A stretch of DNA of 64,000 nucleotides, from NCBI RefSeq assembly GCF_031157525.1, contig NZ_JAVIXR010000004.1, positions 310,001 through 374,000 on the forward strand, written 5' to 3'. Position 1 is the stretch's first letter; each line of letters opens with the position of its first letter. Below, piece after piece: positions 44,630 through 53,714 of the stretch. The stretch is from Marinobacter sediminicola (lineage in GTDB: Bacteria; Pseudomonadota; Gammaproteobacteria; Pseudomonadales; Oleiphilaceae). The notes beneath the pieces are model-generated. The model saw only the letters and a program-made list of their open reading frames with translations. It was not told the origin of the DNA and searched no databases. The translations under genes and the position numbers were made by a program.

Positions 44630-45820
44630 TTATTGTTTAGTGCTAAGCTGTTTATGTGCAACGAAAAAAATGATCAGCCCCGCAACCGCGGTAGCGGACC
44701 CCACATACCCGGTAACCTGCCAGCCCATGCCCGCACTGATTGCCATACCGCCCAGCCAGGGCCCAAGTGCGTTAGCCAGATTGAATGCGGCATGGTGGGA
44801 AGCCGCTGCAAGGGTTTGCGCGCCGTGGGCAACATCCATCAAATGGGTTTGCAGGGCAGGGCCCATAGCCACCATCAACGCAACCAGAAAGCAGGCAATC
44901 AGAATACTCCAGAGAGAGCCGGTGGCGAGAGGAAACAGAGCCAGCACAACCGCTGCCCATAGCAAAATCAGCCCTACGCTTTTGAATTGAAAGCGATCAA
45001 AAAGCCAGCCACCCAGTATGTTACCGACAAAGCCGCCTAACCCAAACACAAACAAGGCGAAAGGAATCCAGATGGGCTCCACTTGGGTCACGTTCAGCAG
45101 CGTGGGTGCCAGATAGCTGAACACGCAAAACATTCCAGCAAATCCGATTGAACCGATGGCCAGGGGATACCAGATTTGCGGGCGGTTGAAGGAGCGCACT
45201 TCGCTCAGAGAGCTGTGGCGAATTTCATCACGGTTCAAAGGCAAAATGGCGGACACAAGCAGTGTTGTTAATGTGGCCACCGCTGCCACAAAACCAAAGG
45301 CGTATCGCCATTCAAGATGTTGCCCCAATAGCGTTGCCAGTGGGTTGCCAAACAACAAAGCCAGTGCCAGCCCCATCATGATAAAGCTCACCGCCTTGGC
45401 TCTTTGATTGAGAGGTACCAGCGATGCAGCGACCAAAGCCGCAACGCCAAAGTAAGCTCCGTGAGGCAGGCCGGCAATAAACCGGGAAACCATCAGTACT
45501 TCGTAACTGCCCGCCATTGCACTGGCCAGATTGCCCAGGGCGTAAAATGCCATCAAACCAATGAGCAGGTGTTTGCGAAAAAACTGCGCACCAAAAATGG
45601 CGAGTACAGGCGCTCCAACAACAACGCCTAGCGCGTAGGCACTGATTAAATGGCCAACTTGGGGCTCGGTAACACCGAAATCCTGGGCCACATTTGGCAT
45701 TAACCCCATAATGGCAAACTCACCAGTGCCGATGCCGAAACCACCCATGGCAAGTGAAAATATAATCAGAATGACTTTCTGGCGAGAGTAATTCTCCGTG
45801 GCAGGTGAGGGTGCAGGCAT
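44630..45820 (-). CDS. MFS transporter (DHA1/AraJ-like)
   Basis: A 396-residue inner-membrane protein with twelve hydrophobic segments. The N-terminus has the DHA1 pattern IGTGEFAIMGLMPNVAQDFGVT and SAYALGVVVGAPVLAIFG, and SRFIAGLPHGAYFGVAALVAASLVP is typical of the AraJ/YdhP-like arabinose-efflux group. These proteins export sugars, drugs or metabolites by proton antiport. It converges with the RES toxin gene with only five bases between stops. Confidence 0.9.
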   Translation of the reverse strand: MPAPSPATENYSRQKVILIIFSLAMGGFGIGTGEFAIMGLMPNVAQDFGVTEPQVGHLISAYALGVVVGAPVLAIFGAQFFRKHLLIGLMAFYALGNLASAMAGSYEVLMVSRFIAGLPHGAYFGVAALVAASLVPLNQRAKAVSFIMMGLALALLFGNPLATLLGQHLEWRYAFGFVAAVATLTTLLVSAILPLNRDEIRHSSLSEVRSFNRPQIWYPLAIGSIGFAGMFCVFSYLAPTLLNVTQVEPIWIPFALFVFGLGGFVGNILGGWLFDRFQFKSVGLILLWAAVVLALFPLATGSLWSILIACFLVALMVAMGPALQTHLMDVAHGAQTLAAASHHAAFNLANALGPWLGGMAISAGMGWQVTGYVGSATAVAGLIIFFVAHKQLSTKQ

Positions 45821-45919
45821 GAATTACAGGGTTCCCGGATTGGTAAAATGGTAGCCGGGCATTGTATCTTAGGGCGAGTTTACATACGACAAGCTACCCA
45901 GAACCAAACGGTGATATCA

Positions 45920-46273
45920 ATGTATCGTAACCGGGACATAATCGCGCGACTGCGCGAGGACATTCCAACATTCGAGTGTGTGCCCGGCTGCCATGATTGC
46001 TGTGGCCCGGTGACAACGTCTTCGGAAGAAATGTCGCGCCTGCCGGTTAAATCCGATGCCGAGCATGAGACGGCGTTGAACGATTTCAACTGCGTGCACC
46101 TTGGCCCCAGCGGATGCACCGTGTACGAGGAACGACCGCTGATTTGCAGGTTGTTTGGCACAACACCCCGCATGCCATGCCCCAGGGGGCGTCGCCCGGA
46201 AACCATGGTTGACCCTGAAACCGAGCGCCAGGTGCATCACTATATTGCTACCACGCGGCAGGTCCTGGTTTAG
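45920..46273 (+). CDS. YkgJ-family Cys-cluster protein
   Basis: A 117-residue protein with the CxxxCxxCC-type start (FECVPGCHDCCGP) and the later Cys residues CVHLGPSGCTVYEERPLICRLFG and PCPRGRR, which match the zinc- or iron-binding YkgJ family. Function unknown in general. The ATG at 45920 follows GGTGATATCA; the frame open from 45848 has no better start. Confidence 0.86.
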   Translation: MYRNRDIIARLREDIPTFECVPGCHDCCGPVTTSSEEMSRLPVKSDAEHETALNDFNCVHLGPSGCTVYEERPLICRLFGTTPRMPCPRGRRPETMVDPETERQVHHYIATTRQVLV

Positions 46274-46400
46274 ACTAAGTTAAGGTCAAAGACTGTATTA
46301 GGCAGGCATCTCGACAGGAAGCCCCGCATGGTGCTTTCTGCATGCTTTGTTCTCATCAATTCACGCCTGAGAACCGTCGCTTGGGCAGACTACTAAAGAT
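46274..46400. other. Intergenic spacer before selO
   Basis: 127 bases with no gene. It must hold the selO promoter, but I cannot name -35/-10 elements with confidence, and I see no strong hairpin. Confidence 0.4.
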
Positions 46401-48191
46401 ATGATTGAATCCGGCCTTACGAGAATTGCCATAATTAAACAACCGTCCAATATTGGCGCCAAAACGGCTCAAGTGCGTGCTCCTATTAAAACCCTCAACG
46501 AACTGACCCTATTGGCGGACTATTCGCTGATGAAATTTCTCAGCCGCGATCCGGATGCAACAGAAAATGGACGCGACCACGCGCCGAGGCAGGTCTTAAG
46601 CGGCCACTACGTGCCCGTTGTCCCCACGCGCATAGAAAATCCCGAGTATGTGGCCCACAGCTTCAATTTGTTCCGCGAGCTGGGTTTTGCCGATGAACTG
46701 GCGAAAACGGATGATTTCATGGCAATGTTCTCCGGCGATTTATCATCTGTTCCTGCACCCATGAGTAAACTTGGCTGGGCCAGCGGATACGCTTTGTCCA
46801 TTATGGGTACCGAGTACGTTCAGCAATGCCCGTTTCAAACGGGTAACGGATACGGCGATGGCCGCGCCATATCGGTATTGGAAGCAGTCACCAATGGGCA
46901 GCGTTGGGAAATGCAACTAAAGGGCGGTGGCCCCACGCCATACTGTCGCGGTGGCGATGGTCGAGCGGTGTTACGATCCAGCGTTCGGGAGTTTTTGGCG
47001 CAGGAGCACATGCATGCGCTGGGCGTTCCCACGTCACGATCATTGAGCCTTTACGTGTCGAAAACCGAGAAGGTCAGGCGGCCCTGGTATTCCGAGGGCT
47101 CCCGCTCAAGAGACCCGGACACACTGGTTCTGGAGCCCGTAGCGATTAGCACACGGGTGGCGCCGTCGTTCATCCGGGTTGGCCAGCTTGAATTATTCGG
47201 GCGTCGTGCACGTAAGAATGAGCACCCACAAGCGATGGCAGAGCTTGAGCAGATTGTGCTGCACTTGATCGAACGTGAGTACAGCGCTGAAATTGACTCC
47301 AAACTGTCGCTGCAGGATAAAGTTGTAGCCTTGGCGCTGGCATTTCGAGGTGGGTTGGCATCGCTGGTGGCAAACTGGATTCGAGTCGGGTTTTGCCAAG
47401 GCAACTTTAACAGCGATAACTGCGCCGCCGGCGGTTATACACTGGATTACGGCCCCTTCGGATTCTGCGATGCATTCAATCCGCGCTTCCAGCCCTGGAC
47501 GGGTGGGGGAGAGCACTACGCATTTTTGAACCAGCCGGTCGCAGCCGAGGCAAACTTCCACATGTTTTGTGTGGCATTGCAGCCGTTGTTAACCGAACAC
47601 CCGCACTGCCTACAACAACTCAATCAGATCAGAGAGCACTTTGCCGGCATTATGCAGGCCGAGATGGAAACCATGTGGGCTGCAAAGCTGGGGCTGGAGG
47701 CATTTGATCCGGATTTGTTTCGTAGTCTGGCTGAGTTGATGATGCAGACTCCGGCAGATTACACATTGTTTTTCCGTGAGCTTTCAACGCTGCCTGACGA
47801 TATAGGCCCGCTTAAAAAGAGCTTTTATAGAAGCCAGGCGTATGCGGCAGATTCGGACGGCTTCGACAAGCGTTGGTCTGCGTGGCTTGAGCAATGGAAA
47901 GCGCTGGCAGGTGTCGACAAAGCGGCCAATGGAGCCTCCGTGCGTTCTGGCGAAGGGTCTGTAGGCCGGATGAAGCAGGTAAACCCCAAATACAGCCTGC
48001 GGGATTGGCAAGTTGTGCCAGCCTACGAACAGGCGGAAGCGGGAGACTATGAATTGTTGCGGGAATTACAAAGCGTGATGACGCAGCCATACACCGAGCA
48101 GTCGCAACAGGTTGAAGAAAACTACTACCGCCTGAAACCCCTGGCGCTCTTTGGGGTTGGCGGCGCATCCCATTATAGCTGCTCATCGTGA
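46401..48191 (+). CDS. selO: Protein adenylyltransferase SelO (YdiU family)
   Basis: A 596-residue pseudokinase-fold enzyme that transfers AMP to proteins, linked to redox stress. Motifs: [68 protein letters not shown] split across residues 170-215, the metal-binding stretch [25 protein letters not shown] and a Cys near the C-terminus (SCSS) in the position of the selenocysteine or Cys of SelO. It is about 115 residues longer than E. coli SelO, mostly by an N-terminal extension of about 60 residues and C-terminal insertions. Confidence 0.9.
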   Translation: MIESGLTRIAIIKQPSNIGAKTAQVRAPIKTLNELTLLADYSLMKFLSRDPDATENGRDHAPRQVLSGHYVPVVPTRIENPEYVAHSFNLFRELGFADELAKTDDFMAMFSGDLSSVPAPMSKLGWASGYALSIMGTEYVQQCPFQTGNGYGDGRAISVLEAVTNGQRWEMQLKGGGPTPYCRGGDGRAVLRSSVREFLAQEHMHALGVPTSRSLSLYVSKTEKVRRPWYSEGSRSRDPDTLVLEPVAISTRVAPSFIRVGQLELFGRRARKNEHPQAMAELEQIVLHLIEREYSAEIDSKLSLQDKVVALALAFRGGLASLVANWIRVGFCQGNFNSDNCAAGGYTLDYGPFGFCDAFNPRFQPWTGGGEHYAFLNQPVAAEANFHMFCVALQPLLTEHPHCLQQLNQIREHFAGIMQAEMETMWAAKLGLEAFDPDLFRSLAELMMQTPADYTLFFRELSTLPDDIGPLKKSFYRSQAYAADSDGFDKRWSAWLEQWKALAGVDKAANGASVRSGEGSVGRMKQVNPKYSLRDWQVVPAYEQAEAGDYELLRELQSVMTQPYTEQSQQVEENYYRLKPLALFGVGGASHYSCSS

Positions 48192-48296
48192 TCATCAGAA
48201 CGGCTATTAATGGCAGAATCGCTCCCCAGCCTATACACTGCGCGCCATTAAACTTCGCCGGCGCACACAGAGGCTGGCCAATCCAGCAGGATTCCA

Positions 48297-48572
48297 ATGA
48301 AAAAGACCTATAAGTTAAACCACCCTAAAATCAAAGTGCCGCGCGTCGTCGACTCGATAAAGCACGACATTAAAAAGTTTCTGAAAAATGAGCGGAAAAA
48401 GCCCCTGCCAGATGGCGTGAAATACTGGGGTTTTGATTGTCGATTTGGTCAATCGGAAGAAAAGGCCGTTGACGTTGAGCTTTCATCGCTCATGAGCCAC
48501 ATCGACGACCTGGTTGAAAATAAAATTATGACGGTTTATGTGGAAATCACACCAAAACCCATGGCAGGTTGA
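48297..48572 (+). CDS. DUF6172-family small protein
   Basis: A 91-residue basic cytoplasmic protein that begins MKKTYKLNHPKIKVPRVVDS and contains WGFDCRFG, a pattern seen in a conserved small family (DUF6172). Function unknown. A CAGGA site precedes the ATG. Confidence 0.75.
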   Translation: MKKTYKLNHPKIKVPRVVDSIKHDIKKFLKNERKKPLPDGVKYWGFDCRFGQSEEKAVDVELSSLMSHIDDLVENKIMTVYVEITPKPMAG

Positions 48573-48593
48573 GGCCGGTCAGTACCTTCCGCT

Positions 48594-48620
48594 AGCACCC
48601 TATATTGGGTGCTTTCCCTT
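48594..48620 (+). terminator. Terminator after the DUF6172 gene
   Basis: AGCACCC (48594-48600) and GGGTGCT (48607-48613) pair around a six-base loop, followed by a TTTCCCTT run. The hairpin also contains the stop codon of the opposing lipoprotein gene. Confidence 0.65.
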
Positions 48621-49145
48621 ACTTCCAATGTAAAGGACGTTGCTCTGAAGCTGGCGGTGAGCTTTGGGCGGCACGTTGTTCTGGACAGATATAATAAGCC
48701 CTGGTACAGAAGGTGAAGTAAAGATGGTTGCCGGCCCCAGCGGCTTACCGTCTTGCTCCCGCTCTACTTCTTTTTGCTCCCAACTGCTGCCCACGCATGC
48801 CTGAACAAAATCTTTTGTTTTAGAGTAACGCTGTTCGGCCACTTCGCTTTGCGGCGTGGTTGCTGAGCAGGAGTAGGCTAATTCACCTCCCGCCCATTCC
48901 CAAATTTCGCAATGTCCTTTAACAAGCTCTACCTTGGCACTGTATAGTTTGAACGACCGGTAATTAGATCCGGACCCTTTGGTCTTTTCGAATCCATTCT
49001 CGTAGTCTGCCGTTATAGCTTTCAGGCTCGCGCAGGGATCATCAACGCCTAATTTTGGCGAGCTACCCACCGCACAACCTGTGAGTGCAAGTGTGCCGGC
49101 GCCACAGACGAGCAGTGCCTTGAAGAGTGGAAGACGCTTGTGCAT
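48600..49145 (-). CDS. Hypothetical lipoprotein
   Basis: A 181-residue protein with a lipoprotein signal: a hydrophobic stretch and the lipobox LTGC (Cys24), followed by AVGSS, so it is lipidated and probably anchored to the outer membrane. The mature part has six further Cys residues (DDPCASL, KGHCEIWEW, YSCSATTP, VQACVGSS) that could form disulfides. No family recognised. It is 17 bases downstream of the barrel protein gene on the same strand and is probably co-transcribed with it. Confidence 0.78.
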   Translation of the reverse strand: MHKRLPLFKALLVCGAGTLALTGCAVGSSPKLGVDDPCASLKAITADYENGFEKTKGSGSNYRSFKLYSAKVELVKGHCEIWEWAGGELAYSCSATTPQSEVAEQRYSKTKDFVQACVGSSWEQKEVEREQDGKPLGPATIFTSPSVPGLIISVQNNVPPKAHRQLQSNVLYIGSKGKHPI

Positions 49146-49162
49146 TGTTGTTGTCTCAGCTT

Positions 49163-49993
49163 TTAGAAGAAAAATGCGCCGTATAACCGGGCGCCACGAT
49201 AAAGATCATCTACCCGACCTTTAAACTCCGTACCATTCATGTTCACAGCGATCGCCAGTCGTGATAATGAGGCACCAATGGCAAAACTATCGAGTGCACG
49301 ATATTCCAGTCCAACTTGAATATCGAGTAGTGAGCCACGAACTTTATCTTCAAAGTCGAAATAGAAGCTGTCAGTACGGAACCTGGCGGTTAACCGCGGC
49401 GTAACGGAGTAATCCATTCTGAATCCGAAGACAGGCATGGGAGCAGTCGTGGATGCTGCTTCGGTAAAGCCTCCGGCGGACGATACTAACTCAATCTCGT
49501 AATCCAGTACGGTAAATCCTGCAGATACTGCCAGCTCAACCTTATCCAGATGATAGAAACTGTACCCATACGCCAACTTGTATATGTTGTTTTCGATACG
49601 GCTGTCGACTTGGCTACTCGCAGAAAACGTGCGGTCCTGGAATGTGAAGCTTCTGTTCAACACTTGGCTGCCTTCGCGCTCCAACTGAAACGCCCCCATC
49701 TCTATTCTGTGATGGTCTGTAAATCGGTAATAGAATTCGAAGGTAGGGGTGGTTATAGCCGAGTCACCATCGAGATCCTTGCTGAAATCGATTGTGGTGC
49801 CGAGCCCCGACTTGGTACTGCTGGCCGAAAAGGTTGTGTCCGAATCGAAAACGAACAAAGTCCCGAGTTGAATCATCCCCTTGTCAGGAACTGTGGGCTT
49901 GTCATCCAGATTGGCAGAATATGCTTGTGTTGAGGTAAGGGCAGTGACGAAAACTGCGGGTAAGCACACTCGCTGAACTCGTTTTTTTAGCAT
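49163..49993 (-). CDS. Outer-membrane beta-barrel protein, OmpW/porin-like
   Basis: A 276-residue exported protein with a signal peptide ending AYSA. Alternating hydrophobic strands (TPTFEFYYRFTDHHRIEMGAFQLE, YKLAYGYSFYHLDKVELAVSAGFTVLDYEI, FGFRMDYSVTPRLTARFRTDSFYF, VQVGLEYRAL) and the aromatic C-terminus GARLYGAFFF mark an outer-membrane barrel. Substrate unknown. It begins the two-gene transcript with the lipoprotein. Confidence 0.82.
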   Translation of the reverse strand: MLKKRVQRVCLPAVFVTALTSTQAYSANLDDKPTVPDKGMIQLGTLFVFDSDTTFSASSTKSGLGTTIDFSKDLDGDSAITTPTFEFYYRFTDHHRIEMGAFQLEREGSQVLNRSFTFQDRTFSASSQVDSRIENNIYKLAYGYSFYHLDKVELAVSAGFTVLDYEIELVSSAGGFTEAASTTAPMPVFGFRMDYSVTPRLTARFRTDSFYFDFEDKVRGSLLDIQVGLEYRALDSFAIGASLSRLAIAVNMNGTEFKGRVDDLYRGARLYGAFFF

Positions 49994-50224
49994 CGTGAAT
50001 TCAGGCCTCCGACCTATCCGTGGTTCAACAGCACGGCCTGATTACAAAGTTAATATACTTGTTCTTAATCTAGTATAGCGTCATAGGTTTGCAAGGAAAA
50101 CCAATGGGCGCTTAGCTTTGCCATGATGTTAACTGTTGAGAAGTTTATAGCGGTGAAATGGTGATTGGCTTAAGCTTAAGCTTAAACTTAAACAGGATTA
50201 TTTTACCATCGCAAGGAGCGCTCC
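49994..50224. promoter_or_regulatory. Divergent region with CTTAAG repeats before the AraC gene
   Basis: 231 bases between the barrel protein and AraC genes. From 50169 to 50191 the hexamer CTTAAG is repeated two and a half times and then decays to CTTAAA copies (pattern CTTAAG, CTTAAG, CTTAAA, CTTAAA). This is 35 bases before the AraC start and could be an operator for the AraC protein or another regulator. An AAGGAG ribosome-binding site follows. Confidence 0.5.
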
Positions 50225-51187
50225 ATGGGCCAGGCGTCCAACATTCTAGGGGATGGTTATCAGCCTCCGGCTCGGTTTCATGATCTGGACGAGGTTAACC
50301 ATGCCGTTAGTGGTTCCAATCTGGAATTTCTGCAACTGAAGTCCGGCAAACTCGATATCTCGCTTGACCAGATGTCATTTGATGGCCTTTCTGTCGACGT
50401 TGGTACTGCGAACTTGCCTATTCGTGCGGTGGGCGAGTTGGACCCTGCGCGATTCAGCATAGCGGTCTTTGCAAATGGCGCTCAGGCTATGTGGAACGGT
50501 AATCCCATTGATGACTCGCAACTGCTAGTGTGCCCGCCAGGCGTGGAACTTAACGGCTACTTGTCGCCAGTTTATGGGTGGACCTCCCTCGTTTTTCGCC
50601 CCGAGTGGATCGAATCCCTCGAACAAATCATGTTGCTCACCAACGTGACTCATGCTTCTTCCGGCTCATCTTTCAGGCCCACACCCACAAAGCTAACAGA
50701 TCTGTGGCAAGCGATCACAAACCTCGTTCGGCCAGTCGAGTTTCCATTGGGAAGTCTGGCTGAAGAATGGTTGATGACCGATCTGCGCAACGCGCTGGGT
50801 GCCGTACTGAGTGATACGGATGTCCCTACGGCGAAAGTCATGACTCAGGCCCGGGGCCATTTCATGACAGCGAAAAGAGCCGAATGCTATATGCGCGAGA
50901 GAATGACAGAGCCACTCAGCGTTGACGATCTGTGTGTGGCTATGAACACTAGCCGTCGATATCTGGAATACGCCTTTTCTGAAGCGTTCGGAACAAGCCC
51001 GTCCCGCTATTTGCGGTTGTTACGGCTGCACGAGGTACGCAGCAAATTAAAGGCGTCCGGTGGCCAAACAACGGTGACGAACGAGGCTCTGAGTTTGGGC
51101 TTCAACCACTTGAGCCTATTTACTACACAGTACAAGAGTGTATTTGATGAGTGCCCAAGCCTCACGCTTGCTCGGGCAGGCACATAA
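50225..51187 (+). CDS. AraC-family transcriptional regulator
   Basis: A 320-residue regulator. The C-terminal part holds two helix-turn-helices (TEPLSVDDLCVAMNTSRRYLEYAFSEAFGTSPSRYLRLLRLHEVRSKL, then TVTNEALSLGFNHLSLFTTQYKSVFDECPS). The N-terminal half is a cupin-like ligand domain (LDISLDQMSFDGLSVDVG, CPPGVELNGYLSPVYGWTSLVF). The general type resembles EutR/FeaR-like activators. It opens an accessory block; the inducer is unknown. Confidence 0.87.
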   Translation: MGQASNILGDGYQPPARFHDLDEVNHAVSGSNLEFLQLKSGKLDISLDQMSFDGLSVDVGTANLPIRAVGELDPARFSIAVFANGAQAMWNGNPIDDSQLLVCPPGVELNGYLSPVYGWTSLVFRPEWIESLEQIMLLTNVTHASSGSSFRPTPTKLTDLWQAITNLVRPVEFPLGSLAEEWLMTDLRNALGAVLSDTDVPTAKVMTQARGHFMTAKRAECYMRERMTEPLSVDDLCVAMNTSRRYLEYAFSEAFGTSPSRYLRLLRLHEVRSKLKASGGQTTVTNEALSLGFNHLSLFTTQYKSVFDECPSLTLARAGT

Positions 51188-51362
51188 CAGCTGTACGTTT
51201 GCCTTTCAAAAAATCGGCACCCGTGCGCATTCACGATAGCCATCAGGAGCTCGCAGGCCTATCTTGAATTCGATTTATAGTAGGCTGAAGAAAGCCAATT
51301 GAAACAGCATCACAATACTGCTCCCTAATAGCGAGTGCCGAGTGCCACGGAGGGTAGGGATT

Positions 51363-52352
51363 TTGAAACAAGCAAGGGTTAACGCGATTACCCCTGCGGC
51401 TAGCGTTGTCTTATGGTTTTTTATTCTGGGACCGTCGATCGCCACGGCCGATGGGGAGGCTCCATTAGAAGGCAGATTTTGGCCCGTCGAACACTGGCAA
51501 GCTATCGTTCTAATCGCCATGGTGGTCGTACAGGGATTGTTGATTGTTGCACTCTTACTGAAGCGGCGCCTGTGCTCCGAGGGCAGGAATACGATGGCCG
51601 AAGGTCGGGTCGAGCTGTTGCACGCTTCACGTCTGACTGTTGTGGGCCAGCTTTCTGCCTCGATAGCACATGAGATTAACCAACCACTTGGGGCCATACT
51701 GAGTAATGCGGATGCTGCTGAACTCATGTTGGCTAAAGCCGATCCGGATCTTGACGAAGTGCGCCTGATCCTCGCCGACATTCGCAAGGATGGCTTGCGG
51801 GCAAGCGAGGTTGTTCGCCAGGTTCGAACCCTTGTGCAAAAACGGAAACCCAAGTTTATCGAATTTGATCTGCAGGTTGTTGCCAGAGAAATCTTGCAGT
51901 TGGTCGCTCCGATCGCTGAGAGCCGCGGAGTTACAATCCTGACTGAGTTCAGCTCGGAAGCAGTGCATGTGCGCGGCGATCCGGTTTTGCTTCGACAGGC
52001 TATGCTCAATCTTTTGTTAAATGCGATGGATGCGCTGATGGATTTGCCCGAATCGCAGGCCAAGATCAAATTTTCCGCGGCCCTGCCGCAACCCGGAAGA
52101 GTTGACGTCGTGGTGCGCGATTACGGCAATGGTCTACCGGAATTGCAGCGGGATAATTTGTTCAGCGCCTTTTTTACAACTAAGGAGCATGGTTTGGGTC
52201 TTGGGCTTCCCATTGTACGATCGATCGTCGAATTCCATGGTGGTCGCATTCACGCGGAGAATCATAGTGATGGCGGCGCTTTGTTCCGCTTCACCATTCC
52301 GGCAGCATACGTAGCCGGTGAAGCCAATCATTCAGCGGGGGAGCCGGTATGA
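51363..52352 (+). CDS. Sensor histidine kinase with short periplasmic sensor
   Basis: A kinase of about 329 residues from the TTG at 51363, which has GGAGGG eight to nine bases upstream. N-terminal signal-like segment, a short exported stretch, one membrane helix (IVLIAMVVVQGLLIVALLL), then HisKA with SIAHEINQPLGAILSNADAAELML (His in AHE) and HATPase (LLNAMDALMD, VRDYGNGL, GLGLGLPIVRS). The H-box type matches FixL/ThkA-like kinases. It overlaps the next regulator gene by four bases. There is little room for a periplasmic sensor, so it may sense through the membrane or a partner. Confidence 0.85.
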   Translation: MKQARVNAITPAASVVLWFFILGPSIATADGEAPLEGRFWPVEHWQAIVLIAMVVVQGLLIVALLLKRRLCSEGRNTMAEGRVELLHASRLTVVGQLSASIAHEINQPLGAILSNADAAELMLAKADPDLDEVRLILADIRKDGLRASEVVRQVRTLVQKRKPKFIEFDLQVVAREILQLVAPIAESRGVTILTEFSSEAVHVRGDPVLLRQAMLNLLLNAMDALMDLPESQAKIKFSAALPQPGRVDVVVRDYGNGLPELQRDNLFSAFFTTKEHGLGLGLPIVRSIVEFHGGRIHAENHSDGGALFRFTIPAAYVAGEANHSAGEPV

Positions 52353-52969
52353 CCACGGAAATGCAGGCTACCGTGCATGTTATTGATGACGATGAATCAC
52401 TGCGCACGGCCCTGGCGCGGTTACTTGGAGCGGCCGGGCTTAATGTGCGAACGTATTCCGGAGCAGGAGATTTCCTGCTGAACTGGCAGGCGGGCGGTGC
52501 TGGATGCATCCTTCTGGACGTAGACATGCCGGGTGGACCGAGTGGCCCCGAATTACATAACGCTTTGGCGCAGCGAGATGATGCGCTTCCCGTGGTGTTC
52601 CTCACGGGGCATGGCGATATCAGTATGGGAGTGGCTGCGATTAAGTCCGGCGCTGTGGATTTTCTGACCAAACCCGTCGAGCGCGAGTGTTTGCTTGCTG
52701 CAGTTCGTGCAGCTATTGCACAGAATTGTGCAGACCGCGAGGCGCAGGCCAAAGAACGTGAGCTTCAGGCAAGCTATCAGTCTCTATCTCCAAGAGAGAA
52801 AGAAGTGTTTGTTCAGGTTACCGCTGGACGCCTCAATAAGCAGATTGCCTATGACCTGGGCACTTGTGAACGCACGATCAAAGCACACCGCGCAAAAGTG
52901 ATGGAAAAATTCCATATCCATCAGTTTGTAGACCTCATCAAAATCGCGACCCGGCTCAACATAGAATAA
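52349..52969 (+). CDS. FixJ-type response regulator
   Basis: A 206-residue two-domain regulator. Receiver: HVIDDDESLR, phosphoacceptor in LLDVDMPGG, conserved Lys in FLTKPVE. Output: LuxR-type helix-turn-helix (LSPREKEVFVQVTAGRLNKQIAYDLGTCERTIKAHRAKVMEKF). Overlaps the kinase gene (ATGA), so it is its cognate partner. It probably activates genes of the same block. Confidence 0.92.
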   Translation: MTTEMQATVHVIDDDESLRTALARLLGAAGLNVRTYSGAGDFLLNWQAGGAGCILLDVDMPGGPSGPELHNALAQRDDALPVVFLTGHGDISMGVAAIKSGAVDFLTKPVERECLLAAVRAAIAQNCADREAQAKERELQASYQSLSPREKEVFVQVTAGRLNKQIAYDLGTCERTIKAHRAKVMEKFHIHQFVDLIKIATRLNIE

Positions 52970-53105
52970 ACAGCACCATCCGGTTTTGCCCCGAAGGGCA
53001 GGCCGCTCGCCCCAGTAGCCAATGTTGTATTCAGCCTGATTCAGGGATGCTAACCCTTGATTGCGTGCGGATCTTCCGTGCTGCAACTCCAGGGAGTCAG
53101 ACGGC

Positions 53106-53483
53106 ATGTCGGACCACAATTTGGATATTGTCCTGGTCGAGAACGATGCAAGCTTGCGCCATGCTATGCAACGCATGCTGCAGGCCGCTGGATGCAACGT
53201 TACAACTTTTTGCTCCGCAAAAACTCTGATGGAACAGGGCATCGACCAAGCCAGACAGTGTGACTGCCTGGTGCTGGATATCTGTCTGCCCGGAATCTCT
53301 GGCATTGATCTCTTCTGCACTCTGCGAAAAGGCGGCCCCCTTCCGCCTTGTATTTTTATTACCGGCCATGACTCTCTTGGGCAACGCGATAGCGCCATCC
53401 GCTCTGGCGCGTCTGACTACCTTCTAAAGCCGTTCACCGGCACCAGTTTGCTTGACGCCATAGTGCGAGCGGCCGCGGCATAA
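53106..53483 (+). CDS. Single-domain response regulator receiver
   Basis: A 125-residue protein made only of a receiver domain: IVLVENDASLRHAM, phosphoacceptor in VLDICLPGISG, switch Thr in FITGHD, Lys in LLKPFTG. The ATG at 53106 has GGGAG upstream. It resembles the receiver of the FixJ-type regulator before it, so it may be a truncated duplicate that acts as a phosphate sink or binds a partner. It has no DNA-binding output. Confidence 0.87.
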   Translation: MSDHNLDIVLVENDASLRHAMQRMLQAAGCNVTTFCSAKTLMEQGIDQARQCDCLVLDICLPGISGIDLFCTLRKGGPLPPCIFITGHDSLGQRDSAIRSGASDYLLKPFTGTSLLDAIVRAAAA

Positions 53484-53714
53484 ATTCCGTGCGTCCTGAC
53501 AAGAAACGGTATTACTCCGTCGAAATCCGGGATGTCTACACATATATCAGCGGCTAGGCGGGTTCGTGGACGACCGGAAACGATGCGGCTGCCCTCAGGG
53601 GCAGTTTGGCTCTCCCATAATGCCAATACTCATAATGCAGCGACCACACCATAATCAAGAAGTACCTGACTAATACTTAAACTGCAGATGGAATCTTTGC
53701 CTCATGGAGTTGTT
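53484..53714. promoter_or_regulatory. Gene-free stretch before the DUF1254 genes
   Basis: About 230 bases with no gene. CTAATACTTAAACTG near 53670 could contain a -10 element, and it shares CTTAAA with the repeat upstream of the AraC gene. This is a faint similarity but would fit shared control. Confidence 0.35.

Noticed and set aside
50169..50191. CTTAAG repeats considered as a CRISPR or attachment site
   Set aside because: Units are six bases with no spacers, and no integrase or cas gene is near.
51821..51830. GGTTCGAACC, which resembles a tRNA T-arm
   Set aside because: It is inside the histidine kinase coding sequence with no cloverleaf around it.
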